Of a stretch of DNA of 64,000 nucleotides, positions 33,707 through 43,659 are shown one piece after another. The first letter of the stretch is position 1, and each line of letters opens with the position of its first letter. The notes below the pieces were generated by a model that was given only the letters and a program-made list of their open reading frames with translations, searched no databases and was not told the origin of the DNA. The stretch comes from Cervus elaphus (lineage: Eukaryota > Chordata > Mammalia > Artiodactyla > Cervidae): contig NC_057831.1 of NCBI RefSeq assembly GCF_910594005.1, positions 40,258,001 to 40,322,000 of the forward strand. The letters run 5' to 3'. A program made the position numbers and the translations under genes.

Positions 33707-34017
33707 GAAGTGAAAGTCGCTCAGTCGTGTCCGACTCTTTGCAACCCCATGGACTATACTGGCCATGGAATTCTCCAGGCCACAATACTAGAGTGAGTAG
33801 CCTTTCCCTTCTCCAGGGGATCTTTCCAACCCGGGGATCAAACTCAGGTATCCCACATTGCAGGCAGATTCATTACCATCTGACCACAAGGAAAGCCCAA
33901 GAACACTGAAGTGGGTAGCCTATCCCTTCTCCAGCAGATCTTCCTGACTGGGAATTGAACCGGGGTCTCCTGCATTGCAGGCGGATTCTTTAGTCAACCG
34001 AGCTACCAGGGGAACCC
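33707..34017 (-). mobile_element. Two-headed Bov-tA SINE
   Basis: Reverse orientation: tail GAAGTGAAAGTCGCTCAGTC at 33707, first head ending GAAAGCCC at 33898, then a second complete head ending GGGGAACCC at 34017. The extra head is 119 bases (33899-34017), the same period as in the three-headed element. Both share the GGCTACC variant in place of the usual GGCAACC. The flanks (AGTATTAGTAGTA, AATAGTATAGTAA) are similar, but not a clean duplication. Confidence 0.93.
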
Positions 34018-34039
34018 GGTAATAGTATAGTAATAAAGT

Positions 34040-34245
34040 TAATAATAACTACTGTTTATGGATGGCCCACTACCTGCCAGGCATGATTCTAGTTACCATA
34101 TAATTTAAGTTTGTAATTTTCTATCCAGTTGCCCATCCAGTCTGGAAAAGAAATTATATTATTTCCTCCATTTCATAGATTAGGAATCTGAAACTCTGAA
34201 TAGTTAAGTAACTTCTCCACGACCGTACAGTGGTTAATAAATGGA
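34040..34245 (-). mobile_element. MIR SINE
   Basis: Antisense MIR: CTACCTGCCAGGCATGATTC, TTATTTCCTCCATTTCATAG, AATAGTTAAGTAACTTCTCC, ACAGTGGTTAATAAATGG. Confidence 0.75.
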
Positions 34246-34514
34246 TAAGTCTGTCATATATCATCTTTGGATACTGGGTTCTCCTGATGTGCTGTATGTC
34301 CTTCCACGTCTTGCAGTCTAGTGAGCTATTAGCTTCCTCTTCTCCTAGTTGGCTTGTTTCACTTTTAGTGTCAAATCCGATGTGTCCACTTAACACCTCT
34401 GCAGTCGCTGACCCATTGTAGATGGTCATGCCATAACTGATATGGTAGATGTGCATAGGGCCTTGAGAAACTCTGTTGCCTGTGATTAAAATGTAGGCAT
34501 TCATTTGTTAATCC
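34246..34514. other. Unique sequence
   Basis: Two overlapping frames (34230-34421 plus, 34154-34504 minus) occupy the stretch. Neither shows a motif and the minus one runs into MIR. Confidence 0.35.
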
Positions 34515-34865
34515 CAATATTGATTCATTCCCTATTAAGTATTGATGACTGAAGTACTGGGCACATTAGATAGTGAATGTACCAAGCAGAAAATTTCTTG
34601 ATGTTATGTAGAGGGGTCAGACAGTAATAAGTAAACAAATACAAAACAATGTCAGGGGGTGGTATGTGCTATTAAGAAAAAGAAAACAGGGAAGAAGACA
34701 AAGACTCATTGCAGATGTTTGAGATAGATGGATGCTATTCTAGGCAGGCAATCTCCTTTTCAAGAAGTAATATTTGAGAAGAGAAAGTGAATATCAGGGG
34801 AAAGACCATTTGAGTGATGGCGAATGAAAAATGCAAAGACATTACTTAATGTAGAATTTGCTTAC
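34515..34865 (-). mobile_element. L2 LINE fragment
   Basis: Antisense L2 tail and adjoining body: TGATTCATTCCCTATTAAGT, AGACAGTAATAAGTAAACAA, GTATGTGCTATTAAGAAAAA, AAGTAATATTTGAGAAGAGA, GGGGAAAGACCATTTGAGTG in order. Confidence 0.65.
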
Positions 34866-35368
34866 TTTCTCTGCTCATCCTTCAAGGTAGGTCCAGCACT
34901 GTTCTGCTACATGGACACTGTGCCCCTCATAACTGACAGGTGGAGAAAGAGATAGAAGACTGAGGTTAGCTAACCACAGGTCCTTTGTGATATATCTAGA
35001 ATGGAGATTATCATGTCAAAAGTCCATCCAGTTATATTCCAGATGCATAGATTGATAATGTATAACTTCTCATTCCATAGTGACGTTTAGACACATCAAA
35101 GTCTGCATGTATAGCTCAAGCACATTCACTGGCATAATGCAGGTTTTTTTTTTATCTCTTTAGCCTCCACTTCCAGTGCCACTAAGCTGAGATTTGTTCC
35201 TCCTTTAAAATGTGAAGATGTGGACTTATCTAGAGCAATTATTAGCACAGTTGCGAAACCGTTTTCACGGAGTTGGTAAAGGGCTGCCTGCCCTCTTTAA
35301 CCTTTCAACTACTTACTGCCCCTCCCCACTCATTACTGCATTTATTTAATTAACATCCCACACGCCTG
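34866..35368. other. Unique sequence
   Basis: T-run at 35144-35153. No recognised feature. Confidence 0.4.
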
Positions 35369-35586
35369 CATGCTCAGTCACTTCAGCCTTGTCCGACTCT
35401 TTGCAACCCCATGGACTGTAGTCTGACAGGCTCCTCTGTCCGTGGAATACTCCAAGCAAGAATACTGGAGTGCGTTGCTATGCCCTCTTCTGGGGATCTT
35501 CTTGACCCAGCAATCAAACCTGAGTCTCCTGCATCTCCTGCATTGCAGGCAGTTTCTTTGCCATTGAGCCAGCCACCTGGGAAGCC
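35369..35586 (-). mobile_element. Bov-tA SINE
   Basis: Reverse copy from CATGCTCAGTCACTTCAGCC to AGCCACCTGGGAAGCC. An internal 9-base duplication CATCTCCTG (35533-35549) is a private change. Confidence 0.95.
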
Positions 35587-35955
35587 ACCCACATCTTTAT
35601 TTCAGGAGTTTTGCTACCATATAGGACTTCCACACTGTTTCTTCTGTAAAATTTTAGTGCTTTATAAATACTTGTTTGTGATTGGCTACTAAAGCAGTTA
35701 AGAGTTGTGTGCAATTTATTTCCAGGGGTCTAATTGCTTCCTTATTTCTCACTTAAGAATTTTCAAGGTGTTTATTAGAATTCTTTCAATAAGCTGCTAC
35801 AATAGGATGTATAGGTATTATTATTGTTTTTAAACAAAGGGCAGGTTAACTAACAAACTTTTAAGTGGCAGCCAGTAGATCAACTGATTAGTTAGTTATA
35901 GAGTCATGCCTGAAACTTAGCTTGAATTTATTTCAGTTGTTTCTTTAGAGCTCGA
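35587..35955. other. Unique sequence
   Basis: AT-rich, nothing recognised. Confidence 0.4.
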
Positions 35956-36476
35956 TGTTAAAAGTCAATAATGATACCTTCACTCAAACAAGCCAGAATT
36001 GGATTGCTACAGGGAAGAACTGACTCCATGCTGGATCTCTTTCTTTTACTTTAACCTTGCTTCTCGTTGTTATTGTTCCCTAAAAAGGTGCTGTTTATAC
36101 ATAACTGCCAGCCTCAGGGAACCCTACTCCTCTAAGTTAATATTAAACCAAAGTGCTTTTGTTCGGGACCCTGTCCACCTGTGGGTGGCTACAGGGGGGA
36201 AGAAATTAACACATCTCCCTGAGGCTTGCCATTCTAGGAGATACTTACAAGGTTGATGACCATTTTACTTTATTTCTTCACTTGCCCCTATCTCTGTTCT
36301 ATAAAAGAACCAGACCCTGATAAGACGATTATTTGAAGACATTAGTCTGCAATCTTCTAGGTCAGACGACTTTCGGAATTAAGTTGTATTCCTTGCCTCA
36401 ACACCTTGTCTCTTGGGTTTATTGTTATCTGTTGACCTGTGGTGCTGTGAGCACAGCGAGCTTGGACTAGGTACCA
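35956..36476 (+). mobile_element. Solo ERV LTR, about 520 bp
   Basis: Bounded by TGTTA (35956) and TACCA (36476), imperfect inverted ends. It has a U3-like region with GGACCCTGTCCACCTGTGGG, a TATA box (CTATAAAAG, about 36299-36307), and a U5-like end CACCTTGTCTCTTGGGTTTA, GTGAGCACAGCGAGCTTGGA. No gag, pol or env sequence and no second LTR are nearby, so it is a solo LTR. No clear target duplication. Class I-like ruminant ERV, name not assigned. Confidence 0.65.
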
Positions 36477-36513
36477 GGACTCGCGGTACAAGCATTTCTA
36501 GGCTAGTCTGTGC

Positions 36514-36608
36514 CTGAGTGCAAGCTCTGGGGGAAGGTGGCGGACAGGGAGGCCTGGCGTGCTGCAGCCCACGCGGTTGCAAAGACACGACTGCGTGGCC
36601 GAACAACA
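36514..36608 (+). mobile_element. BovB 3'-end fragment
   Basis: GAGTGCAAGCTCTGGGGGAA, GCCTGGCGTGCTGCAGCCCA, AAAGACACGACTGCGTGG: BovB tail with high G+C and retained CpGs. It lies 38 bases past the LTR. The short plus frame 36510-36695 is a translation of it. Confidence 0.85.
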
Positions 36609-37869
36609 GCAGTACCCGCGTGGGCAAGAAGCAAAGAGGCTGATCTCGGGCAGCAAATAGCCTCCGTGTTCTTTTCTCAACTGATTGAATGTTGATCTTT
36701 TCCTCTTTGCTTCTCCTGGGTTAAAAAGAACTAAAAACTCCAAAGGTACCAGTCAGTTCTATTTCAAAAGAAAACAAAATGGTGCCAGTACCTATGCCCC
36801 CTTTCTCAGTGGACCAAAACAATCTGAGTTCAGGGTAATTGCTTGAAAGCTGCTTAATAAATGAGTTGTTAATCCAAGGGAAATGCCAGAAACCCTTCCA
36901 AATGCCACTCATTTGAAAAAGGATGCTCACTTTGGATGAATTCTTCGGTAATTTTTCCAGGATATCACTCACAGAAAAGGACTTTTTTGTATTTAAATGA
37001 TTCATTTTTTTGTCTTTTATACATTTAAAATTTTCTCTCATTCACATTGCCGCAGCTTGACAGAGTTGCTCATAAGGATTTTTATTCCTTTGTGTTAAAA
37101 TTACAGAAAATGAAAGTATTTTTAAATATCTGTTGTTCAAGAGGGGCACGTGCTATCCAGCCTACAATGGTCCATTTTACTTCATCAATACACTGTTGGT
37201 CGCGGTGACTTCCTTTCTGACGGCAAAAATTACTTCCATGTTATCAGAGTGAATTAAGCTGGTGCTACAGTCTGTCCTAAAAGATTCAGAACATGATCCT
37301 TTGGCGTCAGCTTTGAGGCAGGATATTCCCAGCATCACATTTAGTCAGAAATATGGAGGGTAATATGTTAACGTGAGTTACATACCTCACTCCTGTGAAG
37401 TCTTGTGGTAAATAATAGAAATGAGCCAGGAGCCCTGCTTTAAGGCAAATTCACATTATTTCCTGACACACACAGTGAAGCTTATTTTGGGATAATGGCT
37501 ACATATGTTCAGGAAAATTGGACTCATGAGCCTACTGTCTGAACATTTTCCAGAAAAAAAGAAAAAAAAAGAATATTATTAGAAGAAGTCAGGGAGGGGG
37601 TCCCTCTGTTATTTTCATAATCCTTTTCTGTGAAAAGAAAGACCAACAATCTTTGGTTTCCTTGTTCAATAAATGCACTATTGTGGTTAATTGAATAATT
37701 TGACAAAATGGCATATATTAAATATTTCATATAGATTGCAAATGTTTATAATATTGAAAAAATAATAACCAACCCCTTCACATGGTAATGCAACTGAACC
37801 TGATTTACTTTTTTATTTGGTGGTTTCTGAAAAGGCAGTTTAGGATTTTACAGTTTCTCAGAAGTCTAC
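36609..37869. other. Unique sequence, partly conserved-looking
   Basis: No repeats recognised over 1.2 kb. 37140-37270 (GGGCACGTGCTATCCAGCCT, GTTGGTCGCGGTGACTTCC) contains CACGTG and rare CpGs, which suggests constrained non-coding DNA. Minus frames at 36721-37041 and 37524-37730 have no motif. Confidence 0.3.
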
Positions 37870-38040
37870 TTGCTTACTTATTCAAGAAATATTTGCTTAA
37901 AACCATTGTATGCTAGAAAGAATCTTAGTACCAGGTTTGTAGACAATAATTGAACACACACTCTGCTTTTTAATGGCTCAGAATTTAATATTAAAACAGG
38001 CACATAAACAAGGATTTCCGGAGGAAAAGAGAGATGTTCT
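37870..38040 (-). mobile_element. L2 LINE, first part (split by BovB)
   Basis: Antisense L2 3' end: TTACTTATTCAAGAAATATT, AAAACCATTGTATGCTAG, AATTTAATATTAAAACAGGC. Continues beyond the BovB insertion at 38041. Confidence 0.55.
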
Positions 38041-38258
38041 TAGTTGTTCAGTCACTGAGTCACGTCTGACTCTTTGTGACCCCATGAACTGCAGCATGCC
38101 AGGCTTCCCTGTCTACTGTCTGGAGTTTGCTCTAACTCATGTCCATTGAGTCACTGATGTCATCCAACCATCTCATCCTCAGTTGCCCCCTTCTCCTCTT
38201 GCCCTCAATCTTTCCCAGCATCAGGGTCTTTTCCAGTGAGTCCACTCTTTGCACCAGA
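38041..38258 (-). mobile_element. BovB 3'-end fragment inside L2
   Basis: TAGTTGTTCAGTCACTGAGT to GAGTCCACTCTTTGCACCAG, 5'-truncated. L2 sequence on both sides dates it as the younger insertion. Confidence 0.93.
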
Positions 38259-38264
38259 GCTCTT

Positions 38265-38640
38265 CCTAGTAATCTTTGGGCTACTTGAAAAATTCTTCAG
38301 AGAAAATGTTGTTTAAAAGGAGTCTTACCAAATGAATTCATATGTAGTTTTTGTGTGGACTCTGGGGTAAAGGGCATTTTAAGAAGGAGCCACCAAAGTA
38401 CGTAATTAAAGAGGCATGAAATGTCATTATCCTTTTTAGGTACCATAAGGGATTGGGTGTGGCTGGAGCATAGATTGTTTTGAAGGCAGTGAGTCACCTG
38501 AAACTCTAATGACAGCCCAGGACACTATCCTAAAATGGCTTGTATGCTGTGCCAGGGTCCTGGGTTTTTAGTCCTGAAGGGTCCTAAGTCATTGGAAAAC
38601 TTAGCGGTCAGTGTAAAAAATGCATAATTGAGGTATAGAA
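38265..38640 (-). mobile_element. L2 LINE, second part
   Basis: GGGTGTGGCTGGAGCATAGA, GGGTCCTAAGTCATTGGAAA, CTTAGCGGTCAGTG follow antisense L2 order after the part at 37870-38040. Confidence 0.5.
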
Positions 38641-39054
38641 ATATCATTCTTGTTCTTACCACAATCTATATCATTATTGTATGTTTTTCTAAGGTCCCAA
38701 TATATTTCTAGGATCCAATTATATATCTTTCTAGGGCCTATGTGGTTGCTAACACATTGTCAAATGAATCTAAGATTATTATAATTATACCTGTTTTCTG
38801 AATAACTTGCCCACCAATCTTTCCTTCTCTGAAAACTTTTCTCCATTATCCTCTCTCTTTCTTAATGTTTGTCCCTTTCTTGCTAATTTCTCTCTTTCAT
38901 ATTCCTCCAATCCTGAGAGAATGGGAAGAAAGAACAACCACAAAACCCCAAATCCCTTGACACATTCAGTTATGTGTTATACTTATTTATTTATCTATTA
39001 TCATCTCTCTTAAGCCAAGGAGAATCTGTATTTTGTTCATTAAATATATTGTTC
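38641..39054. other. Unique sequence
   Basis: Nothing recognised. C/T-rich at 38817-38910. Confidence 0.4.
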
Positions 39055-39376
39055 ATTAAATATTATTGAAAATTTTCCAGTGCTGCTTCTCTTCTGGGTG
39101 CTGAGGGTATAATAATGACCAGAATAACCAAAAAAAAAAAAAAAAGCCCAGACTCATAAAACTTAACTTATAGCAAGACAAGATAGAAAATAAGAAATAT
39201 ATAATTAATAAGTAAGTTGTATAATGTATTAGAACATAAGTTTTATGGGAAAAAGGAAAGAATAAGAAGGATTGAGATGATTTGTTTGAATTTCAAATTG
39301 AGTGGCTGGTTGGCCCCACTTAGGTGAGATAAGGACTGACACTTCAAAGTGGAGGGGAAGGTTACTATATAGATAA
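39055..39376 (-). mobile_element. L2 LINE fragment
   Basis: Antisense: AGTGCTGCTTCTCTTCTGGG, TGCTGAGGGTATAATAATGA, GTGGCTGGTTGGCCCCACTT, AAGGACTGACACTTCAAAGT. A 16-base A-run at 39131-39146 is a later expansion. Confidence 0.6.
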
Positions 39377-39790
39377 GTGAGGTGCACAAAGAAGAAAGCC
39401 CTTGCCGAGGCCTTAAAGAGGGGTCAATCCATAGGACCCCAAGTGGTGAAAGTCTTGCACCCTGAAGATGTGTTCACAAAGTCCTTTGTGATAAAGAGCC
39501 AGGATGGTATTGCCCTTCTTCCCAAAAGCATAGAGTTTAGCAAAGGGAAAGTAATGGAATTGCTTTCCCCTTGGGATGCCCACAGAGAATGTCCTCTATG
39601 GGCACACATGAACTGGATAAGATATTATATTAAGTCCGTGTTTGAATCGCAGCCGATTCCTTTCCCTCAAGCTGACAGTCAGCTAGCTGCTAGAGCTGTT
39701 GCAGTCTACTTCTTGTTTTGTTTACTGGCATGTTTGGTGTTTCTTAAGTGTATTTTCGTGTGCATTTTAATTGACTTGGTTTTCAAATAG
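39377..39790 (+). other. Unassigned 137-codon open frame
   Basis: The ATG-initiated frame MRCTKKKALAEALKRG opens just after the L2 fragment and ends at 39790. Residues 1-100 are mixed and charged, then the C-terminus becomes strongly hydrophobic (VAVYFLFCLLACLVFLKCIF, about residues 107-126), similar to a tail membrane segment. Its G+C is above the surroundings up to 39700. I do not recognise it. There is no promoter, splice or homologous context, so chance is the default. Conservation in other ruminants would test it. Confidence 0.18.
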
Positions 39791-40994
39791 AGGGAAAGAA
39801 AATTTCCTTGAGGCATTTGTCATTCCTTATTCAACAGGAACCTGGAGCAGCCTGGCACAGGAGTGAGTGGATAAATCCATCTGCAAGTTAATCTAGTGGA
39901 ACACCACTGAACATGCTCATTTGAAGGAAGTAATTAGAACAAGGGGACATATTCAGGCCTTTGCTTTACTGTAAACTCCCTGCCCTTTTAAAATAGTGTG
40001 ATTTGGAAAAACAACATCAACAAAAAATCCACTCCAATCAGTAATTAACTCTTTATTGACAGACATTTTTTAGAGATTAATTACTATTCAGTAATTACAG
40101 TGCCTGCCCACACTAAGGATTTGAGAGTTGTAGCTTCTTTTGATGTAAGGTAGATTCTCTAATGTGTGCTTTTACTCCAGATTTTAAAATTATTTTGGAA
40201 TGCACTGATTTTTAGATTCTGTTGAGTTAATACTTGTGAGATAGGCTGTTTTACTTTTTTTTAAAATAAAATTCCATTTTTGTCCAGATGGTTTACTTTA
40301 TGGAACTTGTTTCTGGGAGTCATCATCAAAGACAAATTTATTAATAATATTAGGTAATAATATTAGAAAGGCCATAGAACATAGGCAGTAAGTGGAATAA
40401 AGTTGCTAGATTTCTTTGTACAAATGGACAGATTGGATCATGATTTTTAGAAATATGTACAATTTGTGATTACTAATGATTAATCACATTTCTAGGAAAT
40501 TAGTGTTTTCCCTTAAGTGTTCATCCTACTATGCTTTTAAATTATATGAACATCTGCTTAACACTGTGTGCCAAAATCTATGGTTAATAATGTAGATTGC
40601 ATAAGCACCTTTTTCTGATTAGTAGAAGAGTATTAAAGATAATGGAAAGTGAGGTAAATTTTACAGTATTTCATAATCAACTCGTGGTAACACAATAGAA
40701 TGAAGAATTACAATGCTGTCGATTTTAGTATTGATATCAATAATAATAAAGACCCATCACACACATTAACAGGGTTGTTCCATGTCATTTTCCATTCAGA
40801 GATTTTTCTGTATATCTTTAGCATTAGGGAGAGTTGGGTATGGAGTTTGACCTATGCTCTATTCAAATCTGAGCCATATCTCATAACGAAGTTTTACCAA
40901 GGCTAGAACACTTAGCAGAAACTTAGCAATCTTAGACCAAAATCTAAGTTTAAATATGCTGCTTTAAAATGAAGCAGTTGATTTCTATTTATCT
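39791..40994. other. Unique sequence with homeodomain-type motifs
   Basis: 40040-40115 has repeated CAGTAATTA and GATTAATTACTA cores (four TAATTA-like sites in about 75 bases). The rest is AT-rich without recognised features. Confidence 0.3.
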
Positions 40995-41440
40995 GTTTGT
41001 TCACTTTTGAACTATTTTTGAGTACTAGTCACTGTTCCAGGTGCTAAATATATAGGCCCCTTCAAAGACATGGCTGTCTCATGGTGGAAAGACTGATTAA
41101 TGACTAGAAGCCTAAATGTTTATGTTAGGAGACCAATCGATTCTCTGTTTCTGATAGTGTTTTTTACCTTCAGAACCATAAAGCTTTTTCTACAATTTTC
41201 CATGGTCTTTCATTCTGTAATCTTTCATTTGTTTAGAACCTAGTCTATGCAAAGGATCTTTTTAAATATAGTCAAAACCACACCGATAGAAACATAAGGT
41301 CTTTTTGCCATTATAGCTTACAGTCTAGCAGGCAGAGTTGATAGACATTTGGGTACACCCCTCTGATCAAGGTGGCAGTGGTGGAAGAGAAAGTAAACAA
41401 CCTGGAATTGAAAAAACAGAGAATTCCTTCTCATTGGGGT
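40995..41440 (-). mobile_element. L2 LINE fragments, two blocks
   Basis: Block 1 (40995-41110): TTTTTGAGTACTAGTCACTG, TTCCAGGTGCTAAATATAT. Block 2 (about 41300-41370): ATTATAGCTTACAGTCTAGC, AGGCAGAGTTGATAGACA. Both are antisense L2 tail motifs. The stretch between is unassigned. Confidence 0.45.
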
Positions 41441-41740
41441 GATCTGGGAAGAATTCTTAGAGAAATGTTCTTAAATATTATCTTCTTTTTCATTGTCTTC
41501 AGTATTTTGATAATATTCTTTCCACACTCCTACATTGCAGTATTACTAGCAAAAATTTTTTACTGTATCTTGGTGTATGAGGGTTTAGATGAAAAGAATA
41601 ACCATCTGTTTCAGGGAGAATGGATCTATAGTTAACATTTCCTCTTTCTTTCCCTTTCCTACCAAACTCCCCACACACAGTTTGTATCCTTCCCTTGTCT
41701 CCCTCCTTGGCATCCTGGGAATTTTAATTCCAGTCACCCT
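41441..41740. other. Unique sequence
   Basis: The 87-codon frame at 41372-41635 contains a hydrophobic IIFFFIVFSILIIFF stretch created by a T-rich tract. Not considered a gene. Confidence 0.4.
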
Positions 41741-41934
41741 GAAAGTGAAAGTCACTCACTGGTGTCCGACTCTTTGTGAGCCCATGGACTGTATAGTCCA
41801 TGGAATTCTCCAGGCCAGAATACTGGAGTAGGTAGCCTTTCCCTTCTCTAGGAGATCTTCCCAACCTGGGATTCTAACCCAGGTCTCCTGCATTGCAGGC
41901 AGATTCTTTACCGGCCTAGCCACAAGGGAAGCCC
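41741..41934 (-). mobile_element. Bov-tA SINE (GGCTACC type)
   Basis: Reverse copy with tail GAAAGTGAAAGTCACTCACT and the alternate body GGACTGTATAGTCCATGGAA. Flanks AGTCACCCT (41732-41740) and ATTCACCCT (41935-41943) form a 9-bp duplication with one mismatch. Confidence 0.95.
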
Positions 41935-42874
41935 ATTCACCCTAGTGAGCTATTTTCTGAATGGTCATCCTTGGTCACCATCTAACCAAACAGAACCTTT
42001 AATCTTACTAGTCCTGCTTAACCTGTGGTTAGGAAGCATTGCTGATAACCCCTAGCTTTCTAAAATCCTGTTCTCTCTTAGGACAGTATCTTTCATATAT
42101 TTTTTTCTTTTCTTTTGTTTAAACAAGAGAGCTATTTTTCTTCTCTGATATAGTGCGTTTGGGGAAGACAAAGGAACCATAGTTAATTTTATTTTCTGTA
42201 ATGCCTACCTTGCCAAGAACATAATAGATGCTTTATAAATACATGCAGATTCCTTTTGAGAGGATTTATATCAGTGACACCCACTAGTAGTTACTGAGTG
42301 TGGAATGCATAAGGGATGTGACTAGTGTTTCACTAATTTTTGTAAGAAATAATACTTTCTATATTTTAAATCAAATTAAATTTGATTTTAAATTCACATT
42401 TCACCAATCAGGTGGGAACTTAAATCTCAGTCATGATAGCATCCTCCAAGATCCTGTAAGAACTGAGGGTTTTAGGTACTATCCAGAAAATAGTGGCGGG
42501 ACCTCTCTCTTTAGTTCATCTTTGCCAGCGCTGATGTATTTTCTTCCAAAATCGCCATGGGTCTTTGAAAACCTGTGGCTCTTTGGCTCTTTGCCTTAAT
42601 TGGGTTGGGTACAGGAATTTTTGCCAACGCTGAGGTCTTGAGTGTCCTGGACCAGCATCCTTCTGCACACTTGGATCTTATCACTGCAGAGGTCCCGCTG
42701 CTCCCTATGGATGCTTTGAGGACCTTTGGCCCTTTCCTCATCTGAAATAAATTCTTCTTCCTGTGTGGCTGCTCTGATCCTGTTTCTCCTAGCGTGGTGG
42801 AGCCAGCTTCCTAGACAGAGACAAACCTAGTAGCACGAAGTCTGCACATTCTGCATTTGTTCCTGTAACTGAAG
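41935..42874. other. Unassigned; 42480-42840 LTR- or terminal-exon-like
   Basis: Contains two related phrases, TTTGCCAGCGCTGATG (42523) and TTTGCCAACGCTGAGG (42620), an AATAAA at 42745 followed by TTCTTCCTGTGTGGCTGCTC, and several CpGs. This could be the R-U5 part of an unassigned LTR. No open frame of note. Confidence 0.25.
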
Positions 42875-43090
42875 GTTTCTCTATCTCAGCACTATTGGTA
42901 TTTTTGGACTATATAGTTCTTTGCTGTGACTGACTGTCCTATTTATTGTAGGAAGTTTAGCAATGTTGCTGACCCCCACCAAATAGATGCCAGAGCATCC
43001 CCCACTTGTGACAATCAAAAATGTCTCCAGACACTGCCAAATATCCCCTCAGGAGATAAAATCACCTTAGACTATGGGTCATTGTTTTAA
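42875..43090 (+). mobile_element. hAT-type (MER) DNA transposon relic
   Basis: TCTCAGCACTATTGGTATTT, GCAATGTTGCTGACCCCCAC, AATAGATGCCAGAGCATCCC, AAAAATGTCTCCAGACACTG, CCAAATATCCCCTCAGGAG follow a well-known mammalian MER element of the hAT-Charlie group. I do not assert the exact family name. Confidence 0.6.
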
Positions 43091-43182
43091 TTCAAATATA
43101 CTGAGATATGAAAAGCTCTATATAAGCTATACTGTAACGAATATATAGGCAAGAGATATTAATTCTTTTTTAGAAAAAGAAT

Positions 43183-43307
43183 GAGAAAAATTAATTGGAT
43201 TAGTAGCCAAGTGGGGGATGGTGGTAATGAAAAGGAAAGGAGCTGAGAAAAAATTAGTTGGATTAGTAGCCAAGTGAGGGATGGTGGTGATGAAAAGAAA
43301 AGGAGCT
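43183..43307. repeat. Tandem duplication, 62/63-bp unit x2
   Basis: Unit 1 (43183-43244) and unit 2 (43245-43307) both run GAGAAAAA...TTGGATTAGTAGCCAAGTG...GGATGGTGGT...GGAGCT and differ at roughly six positions. A minus-strand frame repeats PFLFITTIPHLATNP because of it. Confidence 0.95.
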
Positions 43308-43368
43308 GGCACTTATGTGTCAGCAAGATCTTGCTCATGTTTTACTGCACATTGAGGAACTGTATATT

Positions 43369-43659
43369 GGGACTTCCCTGGTGGTCCAGTGGTTAAGTCC
43401 AGTTGCTCATGCTGGGTACATGGCTTCAATCCCTGGCCCGCATGCCAGGGGTGACTAAGCCCATGTGCCACTGCTGAGCCCGCTTACTACAACTACTGAA
43501 GTCCTTACGCCCTAGAGCCTGTGCTCCTCAAGAAAAGCTGCCCCAGTGAGACTCCTCACACCGCAATAAAGGGTAGCCCCTGCTCACCACAGCTACAGAA
43601 AGTCCATGGACAGCAACGAAGACTCAGCACAGACAAAGATAAACAGATAAATAAAAAGA
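43369..43659 (+). mobile_element. CHR-type SINE (cetruminant)
   Basis: About 290 bases from GGGACTTCCCTGGTGGTCCA through the GTGCCACTGCTGAGCCCGC and CTACAACTACTGAAGTCC blocks, CTAGAGCCTGTGCTCC, GGGTAGCCCCTGCTCACCAC and GCAACGAAGACTCAGCACAG to an AAATAAAAAG tail. It is distinct from Bov-tA in its body. The type is shared by whales, hippos and ruminants. Confidence 0.88.

Noticed and set aside
36510..36695. GC-rich 61-codon ORF
   Set aside because: Translation of a BovB 3' fragment.
41372..41635. 87-codon ORF with hydrophobic segment
   Set aside because: Hydrophobicity results from a TTCTTTTTCATTG-type tract. It begins in an L2 remnant and has no other support.
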